From assembly GCA_023664605.1 (NCBI GenBank), contig JAMPFF010000001.1, positions 291,661 to 337,613 of the forward strand: DNA of 45,953 nt, given 5' to 3'. The stretch is from Clostridium sp. Its GTDB lineage: Bacteria; Bacillota; Clostridia; Lachnospirales; Lachnospiraceae. Positions 41,128-45,953 of this stretch are shown piece by piece. Numbering within the stretch: the first letter of the stretch is position 1; each line of letters opens with the position of its first letter. The notes under the pieces are model-generated. The model was not told the DNA's origin and ran no database searches. It saw nothing but the letters and a program-made list of their open reading frames with translations. The position numbers and the translations under genes were made by a program.

Positions 41128-41737
41128 GTTTCTCCCCGCCCTTTTCTATAATGCGTTCCGGGTGCCATTGCACAGCCATAACGGGGAGTTCGGCGTGGAC
41201 GAGAGCCTCTATGACGCCGTCGTGCGCCTGACAGACGGGTATAAGCTTTCTGCCTAACTGTTCCACAGCCTGGTGATGGGCGGAATTGACAAAAGCGCTG
41301 CTTCCGTATAATTGATAAAAAAAGTCGGTGCGGCTGCATCCACAATGATATACATAGTGAAAACGGTCGCTGCCGTTCCATTCGTGTACGGCGGCGTTTC
41401 TTATATGCTGGCAGATTGTGCCGCCAAAATGTACGTTAATGATTTGAAGCCCCTTACAGATGCCGAGTACGGGCTTTTTCCATTTAATAAACATATCCAG
41501 TATTTGAAGCTGTAAAATATCCAGTTCCGTGTCAATGTTACGGGAACCGTGGTTTTGTTGTCCGAAAAAAGCGGGGGTAATGTCGCCGCCGCCGGGAAGT
41601 AACAAAGCGTCGCAGTCCATACACTGCTGCGGGTCGAGACAGGCGAGCGTGTGCGCGCCTAAGCGCTGCAATGCCTTTTCATAATTGACGGTATCGGGAG
41701 TGCGTCCGGCGATGGCAATGGAAAGAGATGAATACAT
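41048..41737 (-). CDS. Class I glutamine amidotransferase-like hydrolase (peptidase C26)
   Basis: A 229-residue protein of the gamma-glutamyl-gamma-aminobutyrate hydrolase/PuuD type. The oxyanion and nucleophile region is VLGICKGLQIINVHFGG (Cys nucleophile). The catalytic His-Glu pair is in VQWHPE near the end, and LLLPGGGDITP is the family's early motif. It hydrolyses a gamma-glutamyl bond; the actual substrate is unknown. The final 15 or so residues (after YFLDIC) extend beyond the family's usual end and are read from the antisense of the DUF2974 gene. The ribosome site before the ATG is weak. Confidence 0.88.
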   Translation of the reverse strand: MYSSLSIAIAGRTPDTVNYEKALQRLGAHTLACLDPQQCMDCDALLLPGGGDITPAFFGQQNHGSRNIDTELDILQLQILDMFIKWKKPVLGICKGLQIINVHFGGTICQHIRNAAVHEWNGSDRFHYVYHCGCSRTDFFYQLYGSSAFVNSAHHQAVEQLGRKLIPVCQAHDGVIEALVHAELPVMAVQWHPERIIEKGGEKLISYFLDICSEIPLSRAGKAYRTTFS

Positions 41738-41823
41738 AATAAAACCCCGGTAGGAGAGATTTTATATATTATATGTGATACCGGAAAAAGCGTGATGTTA
41801 AAAGATGCGGCAAAAAGAAACAG

Positions 41824-42540
41824 TCAATATTTTTGGTAAAGAGCGGGCGTCCATTTGGAAAGTGATTCATCCTCTATAGAATAGCTGCGAAACGTATTTT
41901 CTTCTGTGCTGAGGAGTAAAACGGCGTCGGCAAAATAGTCCTCCAGCTGCGTTATCCAGGCTAAAGGAAAACGTCTGCTGTCGCTATCGTCATCATATAT
42001 TGCCGTAAAAGAACATTCGGAGCCTGTATACAGGACGGGTTCCTTATTTTCATCCAGACGAAAAATCTCATACTGATAGTCACACGTCCATTCAAAAAAG
42101 TAATTAATACGAAACGTCATGAGCATGGCGGTTCCATCTTTTTCATATAAGTAAATGGAATTTCGGTTATCATCCCGGGAGTCGGAAGAAAGGACGGTCA
42201 GTATATTGCCGGAGATGTCTTTGACAAGCACGATGCCGTCCGCCGAATTTTCCAGAGAATTTTTCTTATAGATTTCAATGGTTTCCATTCCAGCCGCAGC
42301 TGCGACGTCTGCCGGAAGCGATGCCGCAAGTTCATATTGAAGCTGTAATAAAAGCGGGCTATTTAATGAGTAGGTATGGTTATCTTCGTACCAGATATCC
42401 CGGCTGACTTCGGTAAGAGGCGTAATCCGGTAATCATTCTTCTGCTCTAAGTATTCGATATAACTGGCAAGAAAATAAATGGCGACACAGAGAAGAAGCA
42501 AATCTATCAATAGCGTTTTGGCATTTTCGGTTAATCGCAT
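41824..42540 (-). CDS. Membrane-anchored hypothetical protein next to the diguanylate cyclase
   Basis: A 238-residue protein with one N-terminal membrane segment (TLLIDLLLLCVAIYFLASYI) and an extracytoplasmic rest (about residues 30-238). The outer part is acidic, with LLQLQYELAASLPADVAAAAG followed by a beta-rich region. An aaaggag ribosome site precedes it. It starts 11 bases after the diguanylate cyclase stop and is surely cotranscribed with it. It could be a sensor or modulator for that enzyme; I do not recognise a family. Confidence 0.75.
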   Translation of the reverse strand: MRLTENAKTLLIDLLLLCVAIYFLASYIEYLEQKNDYRITPLTEVSRDIWYEDNHTYSLNSPLLLQLQYELAASLPADVAAAAGMETIEIYKKNSLENSADGIVLVKDISGNILTVLSSDSRDDNRNSIYLYEKDGTAMLMTFRINYFFEWTCDYQYEIFRLDENKEPVLYTGSECSFTAIYDDDSDSRRFPLAWITQLEDYFADAVLLLSTEENTFRSYSIEDESLSKWTPALYQKY

Positions 42541-42551
42541 ACAGTCTCCTT

Positions 42552-44273
42552 TCAGGAAGAAAGCTTCTCCTGTTTCTCCTGCTTCATCTGCTTCTTTTTC
42601 TCATACATACGGTTATCCGCTATTTGATATATTTTCTCGATATTATATTCCTTTGGATTGCAGGAGGCGTAACCGTATGCGATGGACATATGCAAATCGG
42701 CGGCTTCTTCATTTTTGGAGTCCGTATTTTGACGAAACAGCTCCATCAGACGGTTGATTTCTTCCGTATCGGAGGTTTCAATGATGGAAATAAATTCATC
42801 GCCGCCCATCCTTGCTACAACGCCGTGATCTCCAAATGTTTCTGAAATAACGTCCGCCGCGCTCTTGATTAAAATATCTCCCTGCGCGTGACCGTAAGTG
42901 TCGTTGACAGTTTTTAAATTATTGACGTCGAAACAGATAACCGTATAATCAATATTTTCGGAATCTTTGATTTTATTCATGTATTCCATGCAGTAGCGGC
43001 GGTTGTGAATCTGAGTCAGCTCGTCCGTATAGGCGCTTTTAATCAGGAAATTTCGTTCTGTTTCCTGCATTAGCTTTTGCGTTAAATCAATATAGAAAGA
43101 ACCTATTAAGATAAAGATAAAAACGACAAGCCCCATGGAGGTTACGCCTTTTACCGTAAAAATAAGTCTGCCAAAATAGCGGTTAAGGGAATAACCGATT
43201 AAATCATAGGACACACAGACGGCAACCAGCAGCATACCTACCAAAAAGAGCCGGTCGTTCGTGCGGTTGGATTTTAGATTCATAAGCTCTATGAAGATGA
43301 AATACAGCAGAGAAACAATAAGGAGTATCTGCATATATTTCAGAGTTGCCGCACAGTGTACCGTATCCGTGGCATGAAGCGCTAACATGACTGCCGTAGC
43401 CGTTATATGGAATGTGGAAAGAATCCAGTAACATACCTTAAACGCGCGCTTTTCCAGCTTTTGTACGTCCGTCCACAAATAGATAATCAGCGGAACAGGC
43501 GCAAGATAGAGCGTGATATATTCCAGCATGGAAATGGAATATAACGGTATGGAAAAAACAGCAATCACGTTGTAATAGCATAATGTCCACAATCCCGTAC
43601 AGATGGCAAAAATGGAAAGACAGAACATTCTGATATATTTTAAGGAAAAAGCCAGGGCAAATACTGTGATACAGCAGGTCACCAGTCCGAAAATGGTTAA
43701 AAAGCAGCCTAAAAACATCGGCAGCCTGTTTTCCGTTAATAACATACGGTAGGCGTTCTGCCATTCGTAAATGCGGATAGGGTCAAATGAGGTAAATGCC
43801 TTGTCCTCAGCCGATATGAGCCGAATCGTTAGTTTTTTTCCCTGATATTCTTTCGGAAGATTAACAAACAAATAGCCGCTGCCGACGGTCTTATTCTTTA
43901 ACATCCTGTTGTGTCCATATTGATAGATAGGTTTATCGTCAATGTAAACCGACACGGCGGTCTGTCTGATATGTAAGCGCAGCGCGCCCTCCGCCATATC
44001 CCAGTTATCGGGGAGCATACGCGTCATTATTATTTTGGTTCCCTTATTTACGGCATCAAACTTGAAAGTATCTAAAGCAATATCGTGGTAAGTATCATTT
44101 CCGATGGTAATATCCCAGGAATCATTGAGTGAAATATGCTCTGATATGGATGCGTAGTCTTGAGAAAAAAGCTTATCCACTTTGGGCAGCCATATGATAA
44201 TATTTACCAGCGCATAAATAATCCACAATGCCTGCAGTATGATTTTTTTAGTGATTTTCTTTGGCTTTTGCAT
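42552..44273 (-). CDS. Diguanylate cyclase with extracellular sensor and 7TM region
   Basis: A 573-residue membrane protein. After one N-terminal segment (about 10-28), an outer beta-rich domain spans about 35-180 (MLPDNWDMAEGALRLHIRQT, IYQYGHNRML), resembling 7TMR-DISM extracellular domains. Seven membrane segments follow (about 185-400). The C terminus is a complete GGDEF domain: SAYTDELTQIHNRRYCMEYM, FDVNNLKTVNDTYGHAQGD and ARMGGDEFISI, with the catalytic residues intact. It should make c-di-GMP from two GTP in response to an outside ligand. It forms a pair with the 41824 gene and is the opposite of the EAL enzyme at 24.9 kb. No RxxD inhibitory site was clearly seen. Confidence 0.92.
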   Translation of the reverse strand: MQKPKKITKKIILQALWIIYALVNIIIWLPKVDKLFSQDYASISEHISLNDSWDITIGNDTYHDIALDTFKFDAVNKGTKIIMTRMLPDNWDMAEGALRLHIRQTAVSVYIDDKPIYQYGHNRMLKNKTVGSGYLFVNLPKEYQGKKLTIRLISAEDKAFTSFDPIRIYEWQNAYRMLLTENRLPMFLGCFLTIFGLVTCCITVFALAFSLKYIRMFCLSIFAICTGLWTLCYYNVIAVFSIPLYSISMLEYITLYLAPVPLIIYLWTDVQKLEKRAFKVCYWILSTFHITATAVMLALHATDTVHCAATLKYMQILLIVSLLYFIFIELMNLKSNRTNDRLFLVGMLLVAVCVSYDLIGYSLNRYFGRLIFTVKGVTSMGLVVFIFILIGSFYIDLTQKLMQETERNFLIKSAYTDELTQIHNRRYCMEYMNKIKDSENIDYTVICFDVNNLKTVNDTYGHAQGDILIKSAADVISETFGDHGVVARMGGDEFISIIETSDTEEINRLMELFRQNTDSKNEEAADLHMSIAYGYASCNPKEYNIEKIYQIADNRMYEKKKQMKQEKQEKLSS

Positions 44274-44387
44274 AAGCGGTTTATTCCTATCTTAAAAATA
44301 GTAAAATCTTATATCTTATTGTATCATATATTTGCAGTATTTCATAGAAAAAAGAATAGAATGTGTGTAGAAATTTAAAAAAATGTA

Positions 44388-44416
44388 TTGACTTTTAACG
44401 GGGGCGATAGTATGAT
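44388..44416 (+). promoter_or_regulatory. tRNA-Leu promoter
   Basis: TTGACT (44388-44393), a 17-base spacer and TATGAT (44411-44416), 22 bases before the tRNA. The G-rich GGGGGCG lies in the spacer. Confidence 0.75.
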
Positions 44417-44438
44417 ATTACTTGCGTTGTGAACGTAA

Positions 44439-44522
44439 GCGGAAGTGTCGGAACTGGCAGACGAGCAAGACTAAGGATCTTGTGATGGTTACATCGTGTG
44501 GGTTCAAGTCCCATCTTCCGCA
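44439..44522 (+). tRNA. tRNA-Leu (AAG)
   Basis: The acceptor arm is GCGGAAG/CTTCCGC with discriminator A. The anticodon stem CAAGA/TCTTG holds the loop CTAAGGA, giving anticodon AAG for Leu. A long variable arm (TGATGGTTACATCG) marks a type II tRNA, and the T arm GTGGGTTCAAGTCCCAT is canonical. CCA is not encoded. A terminator follows. Confidence 0.93.
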
Positions 44523-44535
44523 GTGGTTAATAGTG

Positions 44536-44572
44536 AGGAAACCTAGAAAATATCAAGGTTTCCTTATTTTTT
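44536..44572 (+). terminator. Terminator after tRNA-Leu
   Basis: AGGAAACCT (44536-44544) pairs with AGGTTTCCT (44556-44564), followed by TATTTTTT. The spacer after it (44573-44762) holds a direct repeat TTGAACACG twice near 44586-44605 and no gene I would trust. Confidence 0.75.
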
Positions 44573-44762
44573 GTTTCTTTTTAGTTTTGAACACGCTTGA
44601 ACACGTTAGGATTGCCATTATTTTTTCCCAGAACGCTCTTTGCAAGCCAAACGGCTACAAATAGAGATTGTTTTACGTTGCCAAATTGCTCTATACCAAC
44701 TAAAATAGTGTAGTAAACAAATCGTTGTTTGTCCATTCCCCTGATAATGAGGAGGTATTTAA

Positions 44763-45566
44763 ATGACATTATTTGAACTATGTAATGAAATATCCATACA
44801 GTCTGAAATAAAAACCCGTGTGTTTGATTTTGCAGACAGATTTGATTTTAATATGGTAGATAAGCAGTTGAAGGATTTTTTGGTGTATGAAAAAATGAAA
44901 GAAGCAAGGCTTGAGCTTCAAGTTATACTTGGTGATGATGAGGAAAATATCAAAATACTTTCTTGTATGTTAAAAGCTTCTGCTGATATTTATGATATTT
45001 ATAAAGCAAAGGGTATCAGCGATAAAATCTACATTGACACAATGAAATGTTACACACGTTTTATTGATGAAACTTTCAAGAGAACAGGCAGACTATATTT
45101 TGATAGATACTGGTGGACAACTCGACAGGCAGGTTGTCATTTGTTTAGAATTGGTGAGCTGGAATATGAGATGAAACATATTGAAAACGACATAGTTATA
45201 AATTTACACATTCCATCTAATACTGATTTTTCACCGCAGGCAGTCGATAATTCATTAGAGTGTGCAAGAATCTTTTTTGCAGAATATTATCCGGAAATCG
45301 CCGATAAAAAATATTGTTGTCATTCATGGCTTTTGGATGGCAAACTTAAAGAAATGTTAAGTGAAGAAACAAATATTATAAATTTTCAAAAACGGTTTGA
45401 AATTTATGATAAAGGTGAAGTGGATACTGAATTTATTGAGTGGCTGTATAATACTAGAACAACTAATTATAAAATATTACCTGAAAATACTTCTCTGCAA
45501 AGAAATATGAAAAGATATTTGATTTCGGGCGGAGAAATTAGAAACTCATATGGGAGATTATTGTAA
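44763..45566 (+). CDS. GNAT-like acyltransferase domain protein
   Basis: A 267-residue soluble protein with a gaggagg-type ribosome site. The arrangement, an N-terminal helical region (about 1-110) and a C-terminal part with DRYWWTTRQAGCHLFRIGELEY, DIVINLHIPSNTDFSPQAV and CHSWLLDGKLKEML, fits the acyltransferase-domain (NAT_N plus GNAT-like C-terminal) proteins of Firmicutes. The donor and acceptor are unknown. Codon use and base composition are clearly AT-richer than in the rest of the window, which suggests a different origin. It follows tRNA-Leu and has no partner gene. Confidence 0.75.
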   Translation: MTLFELCNEISIQSEIKTRVFDFADRFDFNMVDKQLKDFLVYEKMKEARLELQVILGDDEENIKILSCMLKASADIYDIYKAKGISDKIYIDTMKCYTRFIDETFKRTGRLYFDRYWWTTRQAGCHLFRIGELEYEMKHIENDIVINLHIPSNTDFSPQAVDNSLECARIFFAEYYPEIADKKYCCHSWLLDGKLKEMLSEETNIINFQKRFEIYDKGEVDTEFIEWLYNTRTTNYKILPENTSLQRNMKRYLISGGEIRNSYGRLL

Positions 45567-45710
45567 TAATAAGACTGATAGCTCGTATTGCTGCAAACCC
45601 TTGTTCTATGGAAAAAACATATTTATTTTGGATGATATTCTTTTTTCACTTGTAATATATTATTTTTCTTTTTCATTGTCATCGTAAAACTTTTCAAGGT
45701 AAATAAAGGC

Positions 45711-45739
45711 TTTACACTCTGAATAGAGGTTGCTATAAT
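45711..45739 (+). promoter_or_regulatory. Promoter of the last gene
   Basis: TTTACA (45711-45716), a 17-base spacer and TATAAT (45734-45739), about 65 bases before the ATG at 45806. The gap 45567-45710 is AT-rich and shows nothing else. Confidence 0.7.
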
Positions 45740-45805
45740 GAATGTTGCTTTATGGCATATATAATAAACTAATAAAACAATCGGAGTCTGGAGGTCAATT
45801 AAGTT

Positions 45806-45953
45806 ATGGCAGGTATCATTATTTATTTGGTAATTGCTGCACTTGTTTCGCTTATTTTTATAGTGCTTGGTATAAATCAGTTTCGGTCTAAAGTTCCGGT
45901 TGCATTGAATACAGGAGAAGTTCCTCCAAGAGAAGATGAACTTACTGATATGT
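45806..45953 (+). CDS. Partial small membrane protein (DUF3784-like), 3' end outside window
   Basis: 49 residues are visible before the window ends. One hydrophobic segment (IIIYLVIAALVSLIFIVLGI) is followed by NQFRSKVPVALNTGEVPPRE and an acidic stretch. The pattern of a membrane helix, then a Lys-Pro-Val segment and a GE-PP acidic turn, reminds me of DUF3784/SdpI-like membrane proteins in Firmicutes. A ctggagg ribosome site lies about 11 bases before the ATG. Its composition is AT-rich like the preceding gene. Confidence 0.6.
   Translation, partial: MAGIIIYLVIAALVSLIFIVLGINQFRSKVPVALNTGEVPPREDELTDM

Noticed and set aside
44581-44769. 62-codon minus-strand frame after tRNA-Leu
   Set aside because: No ribosome site, overlaps the plus-strand ribosome site of the 44763 gene, and no recognisable domain; an integrase remnant was considered but cannot be supported.
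1-45953. CRISPR arrays, insertion-sequence transposases, rRNA genes, phage structural genes
   Set aside because: Looked for on both strands; no regularly spaced repeats, transposase-like proteins, rRNA segments or capsid/tail genes were seen.

Overview
The window looks like a chromosomal segment of an anaerobic gut-type Firmicute, most likely a Lachnospiraceae member. This rests on the combined gene content: infC-rpmI-rplT with an AUU-started infC, DUF1540, C_GCAxxG_C_C, DegV and nucleoid-associated proteins, three MATE transporters, strong aGGAGG ribosome sites and moderate GC. The genus cannot be fixed from the sequence alone. No plasmid, phage structural gene, insertion-sequence transposase or CRISPR array is visible.

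Layout. 1-3.9 kb: the end of a secreted or lipoprotein-like gene, a 117-bp imperfect palindrome, then three unrecognised proteins in a row. 3.9-5.2 kb (minus strand): a flavin reductase-like protein and a Phd/PIN toxin-antitoxin (TA) pair, each with a clear promoter and operator-like repeats. 5.4-12.5 kb: sugar use and export, with a GH32 sucrose/fructan hydrolase, a PfkB-type fructokinase, a MATE exporter, a GH28 pectin hydrolase and a second MATE exporter. 12.5-15.0 kb: a secreted protein and a PIN/partner module, bracketed by two copies of a highly structured leader repeat. 15.0-20.6 kb: probable operon SEC-C protein, CAP-domain protein, C_GCAxxG protein, small membrane protein, thrS, GT39-like glycosyltransferase. 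20.7-24.8 kb: DUF1540 protein, lipoprotein, infC-rpmI-rplT with its attenuator leader, pepD. 24.9-28.1 kb: an EAL c-di-GMP phosphodiesterase with a degenerate GGDEF, tRNA-Pro, a small protein, a third MATE. 28.1-29.3 kb: a PIN/partner module inserted between the MATE gene and a second, diverged copy of that gene's last 136 bp. 29.5-32 kb: a large hypothetical, a RelB/RelE-like TA pair and DegV. 32-44.3 kb: a chemoreceptor, AGCS symporter, TrkA/TrkH potassium uptake, a nucleoid-associated protein, a DUF2974 lipase-like protein, a class I glutamine amidotransferase hydrolase, and a membrane diguanylate cyclase with a membrane partner. 44.4-46 kb: tRNA-Leu followed by an AT-richer tail with a GNAT-like protein and the start of a membrane protein.

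How it fits together. The window is a mosaic of housekeeping blocks (translation, potassium, peptide turnover) with plant-glycan use (sucrose/fructan and pectin), two c-di-GMP enzymes of opposite sign, and four TA modules.

The least expected signal is structural. Two PIN-plus-small-partner modules each sit inside a segment bounded by direct repeats (structured leaders at 12.5 and 14.9 kb; MATE gene tails at 28.0 and 29.2 kb). A leader family built of perfect hairpins follows stop codons and supplies the ribosome site for otherwise unrelated genes. Functions given here come from reading translated sequence and motifs; no database search was run.
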